A DNA stretch of 64,000 nucleotides, taken from contig CP099850.1 in NCBI GenBank assembly GCA_030062745.1, positions 10,173,538 through 10,237,537 on the forward strand. Direction: 5' to 3'. Numbering within the stretch: position 1 is the stretch's first letter; every line of letters begins with the position of its first letter. The notes beneath the pieces were generated by a model. The model saw only the letters and a list, made by a program, of their open reading frames with translations, was not told the DNA's origin and did not search any database. Below are positions 1 through 12,800 of this stretch, piece by piece. This DNA is from Capitulum mitella (lineage: Eukaryota > Arthropoda > Thecostraca > Pollicipedomorpha > Pollicipedidae). A program made the position numbers and the translations under genes.

Positions 1-3000
1 ACATCCTGGCTTTATCATTCGACTTCTGTTGGATAGTGTGTAAAGTTTTCGTCTGATGTCCACCATTCCCTGTTGCGAACATCACGGCGTCGATCAATCG
101 ACCGCCAACGTGGAAGTGGTCCGCGGAAGTGCGCTTCCTACTTCCGGTTTCGACCCTGCCCTCCCCATCGGTGATGTTTGGTCGTAAGGGAGCGGCCGGT
201 TCTCGGAAATGTTTTCATCCTCTGACCGGCGATGCGCGGCCGGTGTGTTGGCCCCCAATCAGATATTTCCAGGTCGATTCCGTTCGGCGAAATGAATCAG
301 CCGCTGCTGGCATGCCACCGGCGGGGTCACGAGGTAGCTACGCGCGCGTTTCCGGAACTCATGCCATTGTCACCGGGGGGAGGAGTGGCTGCCAGCAGTC
401 ACAGCGCCTTCGAGGAACTCACGGTCGCTTCACTGGACGGCAGTTCGACAGCACTGTTAAATGAGAAGGCAACGAAGGCTGCTTGAGTCAATGCATACAG
501 AATACAGAGGAAGAGGCTGTGAGGCAGGCGTCGTGCGCCTGCGAGTAGTATCTCTGCCAGGGTCGCCGAACTGTGCTTTAATGTAACCGCTCGAGAGGGC
601 GGGATATCCTGAGACCTCGTACCAGATCCCTCCAAAGCGGACGGCATTATCTCGTCATGTTTCGGGAGAATAAGTGTCGCAAAATCATTGTCGCCTCGGC
701 AGCGTCGGCCGGAGGCGGTGTGACGGCCTGCCATAACGGCGGCAAAGCGTCCCGGTACAGTGCGGTACAGTACAGGGCGAACCTCCTGACCCGTGTGCGG
801 CACCGGATGGTGCCCAGTAATGCTGCCGTCAGGGCGTCGCTCCCGTCAGTGCTGACGTCCATAAAACGCCAGGGAAAATACTGCTGAGTAACGTGACCAA
901 CACAAACTGCAGCCTCGGCTGAGCATGTTGCACGGCATGGCCGTCTAAACGCTGACGCGTTATCTCGTTGCTGAGCGGCATACAGTTCGACCGTTGCTTG
1001 GCATTAAGCCTTCGTGCTTCTTTCACGACATTTTGCAAAAGAAACAGTCCATTTGACAACCGTTCTTTTTTAATGCATTTGTAGGAACGCTGTCTGTGTG
1101 AACACGACTCAAAATGCATATGTACTGTTTGCATGTTTTTACTGGACCTTGCCGAAACTTTCTACCATGGCACATTTCAACTAAAGGTGTCTTTGGTATC
1201 TGGAGACGGTTTTTAGACGTCACAGCAAGATGTCAGAAATTAATACAATAACGATGCGTTTGTTATATAATATTGCTGAAACTGCTGCAATTTGCTTTTG
1301 CTTCACAACTCTTCTTTTTACGCTTGAAAACCAAGATTTGCTCTAAAACGTTTGCATTCTGAGGCGTTGCTCATCAGAATAATGCAAAGACGTCTGCAGC
1401 CCATCCAGGCGTAACACTAACCTTATCAGATGAGTCAAGCATTCAGCCGTAATCAGTGATGACGGGCAAATGGAACGTCTTCGAAAATGATTCGAAATTC
1501 TTGGACCATGAGCTGCTGCTCACTGACTCCTCATCGTCTCCTACCCTTTCCGAATTGCAATGCAGTTCGCTCGAATGAGCTGAGGCTCCAATTTCCTGGG
1601 TCCCTTCGGGGTTTTCACTCATGTGCCGATGGGCTCGCGAACTTCCGTGTCGTTAAACACGTTGTCCTCTTGCTTAGTAACAGGACCAGCTTTTGTCTGG
1701 CAGCCAGTAATCGGCAGTCACTGACGAATTAATAACCTGAACTGACTCCTCATGACCAGGACTCCTGAGGTCCGCGTTGTCGGAAATACACAAAACTGTG
1801 TTACGAGTACCTGATCAGTCTCAGGCTTCATCGTTTCATTCACGATGGATAAACGCCATCTCACATAGAGTTTTTCACAGATTGCCCCAAGAGTCTAGGA
1901 CTTGCAACAGCTGACATTATGTCCTTCTCGCATCTTTTCAAAAAGTAAAAATATGGTCAAGTAATATCAGGTTACAGTTTCGCTTCCAGCGCTGATTTCG
2001 GTAATGACCTATTTTTTGTCAATGCTCATAACTACATTTTTGTGATAATATAACGTATTTTGGGCATTTAGAAGTGTCGCAAGATATAATGACGACAGAT
2101 GATCTTACATTGATCTGATTCGGCGCGAAGGGAAAATTAGTCATTGACTGAGACTGATTATTTTCAAAACGGCATTGCTACAAAAGCAAGGTATGCAGGC
2201 CCTTTTGCTATAGAACTACTACCATGACGGCGGCAACGTCAAATGTTCTGCTGCTCTCTTTCGCAATAATCTGAAACGTTATCAGGTCACATGAAGGAGT
2301 TACACCAGACGGTATTCGAATTGGGAACATGTCACACGCTCGCTTTTGTTTTGTCCTATCTCAATTAGGACAAAGAAAGGCAGAGAGGTAACAACCATCC
2401 GCCTCGTCTGGCGTATGGCTGAAATTCTCATGCCTAGGGAGGGCTGAAACAAAACAGATCTCCAAAAACTTTCCAGTCACATCGCTATGCGTTGCAGCCC
2501 GTTGTCCGACAAATACTGATTTTAACTCTTACGCATTTACTGCAAAAGGTCGCTGTTGCAATAACCTCCGGAAACTTGCCTTCTGAAGAGTGATGTTGCA
2601 TGTCTGCAGAGTGCAGATCCGCTTGGGACATTAAGGCTCGCAAATGTCACAGTGGCATTAGTTCGCTCTGCGGGCTCACATGTTCATCATGTCAGGTACG
2701 ACATTTACATTCCTCATATAAGGATTCAAAATAAAACTCATCGAACTACGCAGCAGGCTTGCTTTCTGACAACCCAGGGATTCGCCATGACGAGGAAAAC
2801 TGTGAGGCGCCCTTATTGCTGGCCGGAGTACATCACAAATTGGGCTAAGCCTCCCGTAGTCAGCAATGACACATCGGAATACGCGTGCTCACGTTGAACG
2901 CATCATATTACGTTAGATTAAAAGGGTAAACTGAATGATGTTTCTCACCACCGCATCCCCAAACCCTCAGTTCACCTTGTTTTGGGATTGCGTTCTGGTA

Positions 3001-4151
3001 GATAACACAGAGAGGCAGGAGATGGCTGTGATTTGTATTTCAATTACACGATGCACGCAAGCCAACTTAATTTGCATAGTAGTTGTGAGATGCATGTCAG
3101 TCAGATTGACATCGTACTTCAGCTGTTGCCCTCATCTGCATTATTTAACGCCACTGGGCATCATTTTTAATCCCGTCTGTCATTCAGTACATTCCAGAGC
3201 CGTTCTGTCTTCTTTATTTGACATTGCAACGTCATATCTGGCCCTTCACAGAACCCTGAAATGAAATGTTTTAGCAGCGATGCGGAGAATAAGCTGTCCT
3301 GTTTATCACAGCAAGCATGAAATTGACGTCAAACTGTCACGAACTGGCTACCTCTGGAGTGCTTCTATGATCGACTGTGGTTTATGAGACAGTCCTTTGA
3401 TTTTCCGTTAAAACTTCATATTGGGACAGAGTTATGCCTTTCCGAAGGAAATAAACTACAAATTCCGAGCCAAATCATTTCCTTTACCGTTTTGCCGTAC
3501 TACCCCAAGACGATGGAAAAATGTAATCTGTATTCGACGGATATTGTTTTCGTCAGTCTATGGCACATTTTAAATTTTCATTGTTTTTGCTTCAACCGGA
3601 ATTTGTCGCATTTTGAGTCTTTTTCCCATGATTTCATTTTTCCATCTCCGTAATTTCAGGTATTGGAAGGCGAGTTTTATCTTATTTCTCATTGATACCC
3701 TCGTAAGATGAGGAGGAGATTACCAATAGCCGAAACAACTAGACTTACATTCCTTCCGCTCCTTTTCTCCAAATATGTATTGCAAGATCATGTCAGGTCA
3801 CTAAGTTACGGCGTCTCTATCAGGGGCTTGCAAGCCATTTTTTAGATTCAAGCCAAATTTGCCTTCTTCCTGGGGACCCTAGCAAAACATGGAGTTAGTT
3901 TTTATACCAGACTGTTTACACGTAAGCTGTCCTTCAGTCCCTGAACCAGGCGAGAATTAACATAACATATCCCATAGCAGATGAAAACAGAATTTGAATC
4001 ATTTCTCCTCAGCTATGCCACGCGTAGCTAATAAGCATTATGTCTAATCTCTTATCCCTAACAAAAGCAGAAAGTGTCATTTGTTTACGCACAGGCGGAT
4101 TTTCATGGCTCTAATTCATATAGTTTTCTAAAAGGTTTGGCCACATAATCT

Positions 4152-4287
4152 CATCCCCTTTTTCCCTCTGTACTCCTTTCGCGCTTCAGTTTCCTTCCTT
4201 TCTCCCCTCCTCTCCCTCTCTCCCCTTTCTCCCTCTTCCCCTCCCTCTTTTTCTCCCTGCCTCCCTCCCTCTCTTTCGCCCTCCGTT
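4152..4287. repeat. Polypyrimidine (CTCC/CTTT) low-complexity tract
   Basis: The plus strand is nearly all C and T for about 135 bases, with runs of CTCCCTC and CCTTTC. The open frame read from the other strand (KEREGGREKKREG-type) is an artefact of this composition, not a gene. A similar shorter tract lies at 11269-11370. Confidence 0.8.
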
Positions 4288-4570
4288 TTGTGATAACAAT
4301 AAACACCATCCTCCTTTTGCTTCCCTGCGCCACAGCCCGTCGACGGGGCTCCGTGCTGATAGCGTTCAATTGCACCCCGTGGACAGGGAGAGTACAGTTA
4401 CCTGGGCAGGGACCGGGGCAGCTGACCGTCCCACTGTGATTAGAACGGTGGAAGGGGCAGGGGTCCGTGCAGAGGGCAGACCAAAAGCCGGCCGGCAAGG
4501 GGTGGAACTTCCTGTGCCTTACTGTTGTCAACGCAGCACCGGCAATTCTGTAATCTAGCCTAACGCTTGC

Positions 4571-4880
4571 GGTAATGTACAGGAACAACAGACCTGGAGT
4601 CACCTCTGGCAGCAACAATAATTCTTGGCGTAGCTGCGCGGCCTTGGCGGCCGAGGTCGCCGCGCCGAGCTGGCCGGTTCGCGGTACGACCTGCCGCTGT
4701 TTTTGCGTGAGTCACCGGTCGGTCGGTTACCTGGGTCGTCGGCGGCGCTGCCTAGAAGCCGGGTGCTTGGGTAGGCCGCTGCGTCACCTGGCCGCGCGTT
4801 CCGCGAACCGGAATCGACGTCGGCACGTGCCGCCGCCGCCGACGACAACGTGACGAAACGCCGGCCGGCGGGCATTGGCC
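4571..4880. other. CpG-rich patch, nature unknown
   Basis: About 300 bases rich in CG dinucleotides and GCCG/CGGC words, in an otherwise AT-richer neighbourhood. It could be a promoter-type CpG island or an exon of an unrecognised gene. The open frames on both strands give no recognisable protein. Confidence 0.3.
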
Positions 4881-5399
4881 GACAGGCCCCAGTGACAGCC
4901 CTGGTCCGGACACGGACAATGCAGCTTTTGAACGGCTGTTTCTAGGCGTGTCGGTGCTGCCAGTTGCATGATCTCTGTATTCCAGCGAAGCCAGACAGAA
5001 CACTTGTTTGTGCGGACGGCGTTCACAGTTGAGACAAAGCTGCCTGTATGTTCGTGCGTCGTGTACTTGCTGGATTGTTTGTGTGCTTGGGGAGGGGAGA
5101 GGGGAGTGAAGGGCCTGACGCATATTGATTTTACTTTTGGCAATACCCTCTTTGTTCGACACGTGTGACCGCATTTTCGGAGACCGTTACAGCGACCTGA
5201 TGGGGATCTTATTTGATAGCATGTCGCAATAAGACTGGGGTGGAAGCTATGACTGAGAAAAAGTGTTGACGTAGTTACAGATATTTTGCCGGCTTTAGCC
5301 TTATTGGCTGTAGGAGAGGAGGGAAAAACGTTCGGATCCAATTACAAAGCTGGTCTTCCGCTAGCCACTCTTTGTTGCCGTTTACGTGCGGTGTATTGT

Positions 5400-5417
5400 A
5401 AAAAAAAAAAAAAAAAA
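5400..5417 (+). repeat. Poly-A run
   Basis: Eighteen consecutive A residues. It could be the tail of an old retroposed element, but no flanking target-site duplication or element body was recognised. Confidence 0.7.
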
Positions 5418-6697
5418 CAATGACAAATCTGCACTTGCGCTGAAATCTACCAGGCTTATTTGTTGTGTCAAAAGGATTAGAACTTAGAGACTGTGACTTT
5501 CGGCTGTCGCTGGTATGCTGAGGACGCGATGAAGCCTATGCCTTATTGGCTGTAGGAAGTGCCGTTTGAAAGGGGACTTTCCTATGTGATTTCCAAAGAG
5601 AGCTCCCCATTAAAAGCTGCAACAACGCTTGGTAAATGTGGGTATATCCATTATCGTTTTCCAAGTCAGGTCAAACGAGGCGACGCCAGAGCCCATAAAG
5701 TAACCGTAGTTTTTTTGCGCCAGACCTGTCTTCGATTTGCACAAAACTGCATAAAGCTTTGCATGGCGCATATTTACATCCTGCATGTTTACATAACGTA
5801 AACGAAAGGGACACAACTTGGGCAGAACTGGATGCAAGAGGAAGTCAAGGAGACAGTCAAACATTTTGCATGCTTTTCGACTTATGACAGATGCAGCACC
5901 ACGACCTTTAGTCCTTGCGAAAGAAAAAGAGCTTTGGCTTGGGAAGAGTAATGAAGAAAAATCCCTGATATGCTTGTGCTAAAAAAAAGATTTTGGCGAA
6001 ATTTGGCCAGATGGGTTTTTGCGTTCGGTAATGCTATGCTGATAATATGAAAGCACTTTTCCATATCACATAATTACTCTGGCTTTGTCAAACTCGTAGA
6101 CTGCCCTAAACGAATGCTGTGCGTTTCTAAATGCGTAAAACAGTGCATAAATGTTAAGTGCCTGATTTTTGAGGCCAGAAGCTTTTGATGACCTTGACTT
6201 CATATTTGGGCTGAAGCTCTATTTAAAACGGTACGCAAAGTTTCTGACTAGAGGTATGCCAGAAAAGCCTCAGGGATTATCTTAACGCCATGGAATGTAG
6301 GCAAGGACTAAAAGGTAAAAGACCAGAATCTTAGATGCACCAATTAAAAGTCGAAAAAGTGATGCATATACTAGTTTTATAATACTGCAGAAAATAATAA
6401 AAAACTGTCGTACAAATGCAGAATGGTCTTTATATCAATAGCTTTACTTCTTTCGTATTCCGAATGTGTGCGCATCGTTATGCTGTGATTTGAATCGAAT
6501 TTAAAAAAGTGTTCCCAAGCAGTCTGAAAATTATGTACGCATCTGTTTCAATGACAAACATGGCAGAAATTTATGTGCAAATATTTCTGAAAGCTTACCA
6601 CGTGCACAAAATCAGTTCACAAACACAAAAACAGTTCATTTTCCAGTTTGTGGGCGGCATCAGAGTACGCCTGTGAATGCCTAGTTTGTGTTTCCAG

Positions 6698-6822
6698 GTG
6701 TGCATCAACGCTTGGTTTTGGTCGACCGTCTTCCACGCCAAGGACAGTGACGTCACGGAAAAGCTGGACTACTTCTGCGCTTTCTCCATGGTCCTGTTCT
6801 CGTTTTACGCCGCTTGCATCAG
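6698..6822 (+). CDS. PGAP3: PGAP3 exon with catalytic His/Asp motif
   Basis: Acceptor TTTCCAG precedes GTGTGC and the donor is CAG|GTGAGA. Starts in phase 0 and ends with two bases of an Arg codon. Encodes [13 protein letters not shown], then [20 protein letters not shown], the most conserved PGAP3 block, including the His and Asp of the CREST signature and the start of a membrane span. Confidence 0.88.
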
Positions 6823-9800
6823 GTGAGAAGATGCAACAGAAGGTGCCGAGAGCGCTAAACCGTTGCAAAGGTCGCACGGCCCAAAATGTTTTGGAAATAT
6901 ATCAGGCTGTGCCTGCAGTTGGGGTCTTCCAAGGATGCTCAAATACCTTACACATCTGCGTAATGCCTTATCATCGATAAAAAGGAACGCAGAAATAAAA
7001 GCAGCTTGGCAAAACGCCTTATCATTGTCAGCGTCACAGCGGGAGAAACTGCATTGATCATTCCGCTATGTGACAATGCCGAATGAAAAACATATATATG
7101 CTCCCAATATCAGCAAATACGTGCGCTGTTTCACGGACGCACATACGCATGCATCCTTCAGCTGTCCCTAATTTGCAGGGAGTGCCCATCGATCTGAGGC
7201 TCCATTGTTTTTTCATCGTGCCGCAACCCGCCTGACCCAATAATAGACCGTGCGTTCCGGTCGGTGCCGCAACATTAATGGCCAACTATTTTTGGCGCTG
7301 TAGAGGACGCCAACGTACGCCTCTGAAACGATCTAGCACCTGTTCCCAGCCGGGGGTTCGAGCCGTTGCCCTGGGCGGGGTGACGCGCCGGCAGCCCGTC
7401 CCCAGCCATACAGTGTACCGGCTCGTCCCAGCCGTCTGCTGTCCCGACCGTCGCCGGCTGCTTGCCCTCCCGACCCGTTTCCAGTTGCTCGCTGTCGCAG
7501 TTTGTGCTAGCAAGGGACTGAGATCCCCTCCCCGCTGTCATTTCCGCCTGGTACCGGACAAGACCTCACCTCCTGTATCGTCCTCGCCATAGCTTTTTAT
7601 CCGATGTTTTGCTGTCATTTTATTCGCATATTGTTGCCCTTTATTGCGTTTTGCCCACTGAAACTACCACAGACGTGATATTAATTTTTGCAGAGTCTGG
7701 GCCAAGGACTCAGAATCGGCATTCCTTCCACTCCTTGCTGAAGCGCTCGTTCACTGGATCTTGAGACATGGCCCTAGCCTGCACGATATTACCGTCAGTA
7801 AAGTAAGGCGGAATTTCTGCGAAGTAGGTCACCAAGTAATGTCTGCTGTGCACGCCAAGTCGAAGGACAAAAGTTTCATGAACGAGAAACAAACGAGCAA
7901 ACAAACAAACAGTTAAGGAGAGAGATGCGCAACACTCCCCGAAACACTAAGAAATGAGCCACACTGATGGATTTTACCGCCCCCTGTTCCCGTTTTTCGC
8001 GGATGGCGTTCAGGGTGCTTCCCGTGACCTGCCCCTAGGCAGTGTCGCCGCTGCCGTCATCAAACACAGCGCTGTCCGGAGAACGTCACGACGGCAGTCA
8101 GTGACGTCACGACGTCCGGCCTCCTTTGTGCCACCGTCGGCGACCGCCGCGCCCGTGTATGATTCGGTCGTCGTTTATGATACCGCTGACGTCATCCGGT
8201 TCGATTGCGTCGTTGCGGCACGTCAAATGTTTATGGCGCTTTACGGTGAGTGTGCTCAGTTTGCTTTGGGTCAATTGCGGCGACGGTGAGCGCGCGGGTA
8301 GGCCAACGGGGCGTGAAAAATACGACGACTTGATTGGTAATGAATTCTTGACGTGTAACGTTTAGCCGAGAAATGCGAGCCTGATTAGCCAGGTAGAACT
8401 TGAAATATCATCAACACGGAGACAGTGGGAAAACTCGGGTGTTCTCGGTTTGAATTTCCTGGCATAGCTTCTGCTTGCCTTCTATACCGCGACTGATTTT
8501 GCCATCTGAACGTCTTTTCGGCCGACTGACCTTGCTTATTTTAGTTTATTTTATTCGGTCATGCGTGCCGGCGGGCTCCATTCGGCTTTCCTTTTTAGAG
8601 CGTCTCGCCGTGACGAGCCTTGCACGCCGACGCAACCCGCGTACCCGACCGGTAGGACCGCAGTCGCGAACCCGCCAGACGTGTCGCCGAATGTGGCCTT
8701 TCGGCGGCGGTCGCCCGGACCTGGAGCTAGGAGCATGGCCGTGCGCTAGGCCTGATCAGGCGTATGGGTGACGGTACCTGCACCGAGTCAGTGGCGCCGC
8801 TGTTTTGGTGTAATTTCGAGACTGCTGAAAGCCGTTGATATACGATTGTTGGGACATCCGTCGGCACAAAATTATGGCGATTTCTTGGGGTAAGGTTTTC
8901 AGGGAGACGTTTTGAGCGACACAACCTTGTCTGTGCATCTAATGCGTGTCTGGTAAATGACTCGTATGTTGAAATGAAGATCTGTTATAATGTTGCAAGC
9001 TACGTCAAAGCCCCAAGTGGCCGGTATACACTATACATACCAAAAAGTCCTTAAGATAGCAGAGATGTTGCATAAATCTGTGCTTTTTAGGTACTGCAGA
9101 ATGGAAACTTGATGGCTTATGTTTGCCACATAAGTTATGACGTGAAGCCCAGTGGTGATGCAATTTTCAGTGTCCTACAGGTTACGCCGTCAGTGACTGT
9201 GATATATGGCGTAACTCCGTTGTCTGAGGGCGCAAATACTGTCCCCAACCCCTCGGATAGGTATCTCGTGAATTAGTGGGGAGATTTCAATTACTAAACG
9301 TCAAATGATAGTTCTGCATGGCGCGAACTCAAGCACCAAAAAAGTGAAGAAACGGGGCAATAACGAGGTCGCAGGTCAAGGTCAAATGAAGCCGATGTCT
9401 TGCGGGGCATTATCTCAGGAACTGCTCAACCGATCTGATCACACGGAACATCACGATAGGCCTGCATAATACTATCTCGAAAAAATGCGTCTTTATGAAC
9501 AACAGGATCGCGGGTCAAACCAAGATGACGTCATCATCATACAATGATAAATAATGGATTAAAAAGATTTGCCCTGTGATGGTTCAACACGAGGCCAAGG
9601 GTGTGATATCTTGACATCTCGTGACGTATCGCAATGTAATAATACATACCGCAACATACCGTCTTGGAGTTCATTTGCGCAGACAAAGAACAGGCCAATC
9701 TCAGCCAGACGGAGAACATCGTAGACATGGTCATCATTATGAGGTCATTTGGACACGGGAATGAATGAAGATGACAACATTTTTATACCAAAGTTCGTAA

Positions 9801-12800
9801 ATTGCAAGTGAAAAGATTCTGGGAGTTTCAAGACAATGTCTTTGTTCGTTTTTGAGATATTACGAAAATTCGTCATCGGGGCAACATTTGTCTCAGCAGT
9901 CAGTTTCAGATTAAACGGGTCTTTCATCAGTCCTCAGCAATCTCCGTCCTTGTGCCAAAGAGCTTCGCGGATGAGTCGCTCACAAGACGCGACCTAAGGT
10001 TTGAAATTCAACCTGATGTTCGCCGTTCCCACAGATTTCTGGGGCCACAGCTGTCCTGGTCGACAGCTGGCGTCACCGTGCTGTGTTTGGGATTCATGGT
10101 CTACCACATCTTGTACCTGTTGCTGGTCAAGTTCGACTACGGCTATAACATGAAGGCCAACATCCTCTTGGGTGAGCATCTTGATCATCATGCTTGTGCA
10201 CGGCTTCTGTGGCAGTTTTCGATACGTTATAGATTTGCACTTTCCATGGGCACTTTTTTGCAGGTACCTTTGTGCGAGATGTGGCTTTTTGAGTGTGCTG
10301 ACGAGATGCAGCCTGATTTTATGCTCCAGGGAGCAGTCACCAGCCTTTTGCTTATCCTCCTGAGAACGCTTGTGGTTCTTCTTTGTGCAAAGGCGGCAGA
10401 TATGTCGCAGGGTTGCAACTATCTGGGTAATGATGCGCCTATTTCCTAGTATTTTCGTACACCTCACCGTGCATCTCATGACGAATTAAGGTAACTGATG
10501 GAAATTATGGCAGGTGGTGCCCTTGGCCACGGGCAAAATTGATTTTATCTTGGCCTAGTTTGGGAGCTCGACAGTAAAACTGAAAAGGGGTTTCAGTGAT
10601 TTAGAACGCGAACTTTTACTTGGCTCTGTACCATTACTTTGAAGCATGTTGGCATGTACTAAGTTTTAGATCAGAGAAACGGTAAGCATGACCTACCAAA
10701 CAAACCAGCCGCACGCCTCGGCGCTTTGTACCCAGTTATGAGCAGCACTTCGAAATATTTATTATGTGGGCTGTTTCTATATGTAACTTTTATCAGACGG
10801 CCTCCTAACTCGAGCAAAGTGCGCGGCTACCACGGCACTTCCAGGGTCGCTCCCTCGAATTATGTGGCGACGCGTGATGTTACTCGGTATTCAATGGCGC
10901 AGTTCAAGCCAGCGCATTCATCTATGTCATGAATCTGTTACGGCAGCGTCAGAGCATCAGTCAGGTCGCGAGGCTTATGTTACTACTTTGGAATAAATTT
11001 ACCTAAATAAAATGCTCACGAGCGTTCAGAGAGCTTATGCAATTTAATATCTGGCTGCCTAATTCCTCTATTTTCTGCAAGTAATCACTTGCCACAGGGA
11101 CTAGTTCGCGGTGAATAACGCCGCGGATAATGAATCTTACGGAAATTACATCGAAGCGAATATATGGTAATAAAGCAATTAGGTAATAAAGAAATATGGT
11201 ATTTCACGGCAAACTGTGGCTTGCTCAGAGCCATTAAAAACATCTTGTATGTTTATAACATTTCCTCATCTCCTTTTTTACCGTTCCTTTTAATTTCGCC
11301 TTCCCTCGTCCCCTTTCCTTTCTTTCCCTTTCCCCCTCTTTCCCTTCCTTCCGCTTTCTCTAAGGAACGGCTGTTACGGTCATGTTTCAAATGCTTGCGG
11401 CCACCCACGGAGGACAGATTCCAGAATATTCCATCATAAACGCAAGCGTAGTATAATTTAACGGTGTACGTAAAAGCTTTGCTCACTTTGCTCCTGTCTA
11501 CGTCAAGATCCAGAATACCAGATGCGAGATTCTTGGCATGACAGCCTCCAAGCACCGTCACATACGGTGGTTTAACCACGCAAATCATAACGTACTGACA
11601 GCTACGTTTTACGCGACCGTCTAACGAGCTTTCGGAATCGCACTAACTGTCTCGAAATCTAAAAACAACTATAGGCAGTTCAGAGTCGGTCTTCCTGTCT
11701 CCAGGGATGTTTGACAGCTGGGGGACAAGCACTCGAATAGAAATCCTCGTCGCCACCACTGACATTTGACCTCGTCGACAAATCTCTCTCGAAACCCCAC
11801 CAGTTTGGCGTTGTGTCAGACCGTGCGGACCGATGGCGGTGGCAGGACCTGAACCACCGTCCGGCGGTGGCCGCGAGGCGCCGTGCCGGCCCGTTTCCCC
11901 GGCCGCTGGCCGCCTTTCGGGCCGGGGCCGGGGCCGGGACCTTGGCCTTGTTGTGGACAATCGATGTCGCTCGGGCAGCTGCCGCGTCACGGTCGCGCCC
12001 GCCGGGGCCGCTGCGGCCGGCCGCGGGCCGCCGGCGTCCGAGCAGCCCCAGAGGCTGCCGCCCCAGTGGTCCCCAGAGTCTGACCAAGCCAGACTTCTCT
12101 GACGCCTAGGAGGGCACCAGCAGAGCTCTGACGAAAGAGGAGAAACTTTGCGAACTTTGCAGTTCGGCTGTGATTATGTACGCTTTCGATGTTGCTTATT
12201 AGGTTTTCCGTTTTGCAATGGACGCCTTAAGGTCTCGTCACCGAATGAGTTGTATATGAAGTCCGCCGGATCGGGAAGTCGGGGACAATATACCAAACGA
12301 TGAGTAAAAGGCGGACTGACGCCGTCTGACAAGTTGAGTAGGGCTGGCATTGTTAGGATGAGGAAGACCAAAACCTCGGCACGATCCGTATGATTCTATT
12401 CTTAAACCTTCTCGTTGAACCCTGAACAATATTTGTTAAAGACATCGTTGGTGTCGCGAGCAATCATCGGAAACTCAGTCAAAGCATTCTGGCCTCAACC
12501 CTATTCCCGGAGAGCTACACGGTATGGCCGATTCCCGGCAGGGGTGGGGCGGATTCGCCCTCCCCCCGAGCTCTCGAGAACTACACATCTAATTTCATCG
12601 CAACAAACGGCAATCGATTTGTCATGACGTAAACTACGCTTTAAAAAAGAAGTCTTCAAAATTTTGGAAGGGGTGGACACAGGGAGCAAAAATATGAAAA
12701 TGGAGGTATTTTTGGACTTCTAATAACTCCGTTGTTTATGAGCCGATTTTGATGAAAATGACATGAATCGAGAGATTATGAATGCCATTTCTACCAGTGG

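Larger units (their letters stand above)
1..6697. other. Non-coding stretch left of the first PGAP3 exon seen
   Basis: No exon with recognisable homology was found on either strand. The short open frames here have no domain-like sequence. By its position it should be a PGAP3 intron, or intergenic DNA if the early PGAP3 exons are missing. It holds a pyrimidine-rich tract (about 4152-4287), a GC- and CpG-rich patch (about 4571-4880) and an A-run (5400-5417). The PGAP3 N-terminal region, which has conserved cysteines and a CMW-type motif in known family members, was looked for and not seen. Confidence 0.5.
6823..10034 (+). other. PGAP3 intron with GC-rich patch and CRE sites
   Basis: A 3.2-kb intron flanked by PGAP3 exons that join in phase. 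A GC-rich stretch at about 7290-7580 and a second at about 8040-8330 stand out. The second holds two perfect TGACGTCA palindromes and a strong donor-like TACG|GTGAGT near 8245. A degenerate interspersed repeat seems to occupy about 9350-9900. Confidence 0.6.

Noticed and set aside
4784..5341. 185-codon minus-strand frame near the CpG patch
   Set aside because: No domain-like sequence, no splice or start context of note; chance frame in GC-rich DNA.
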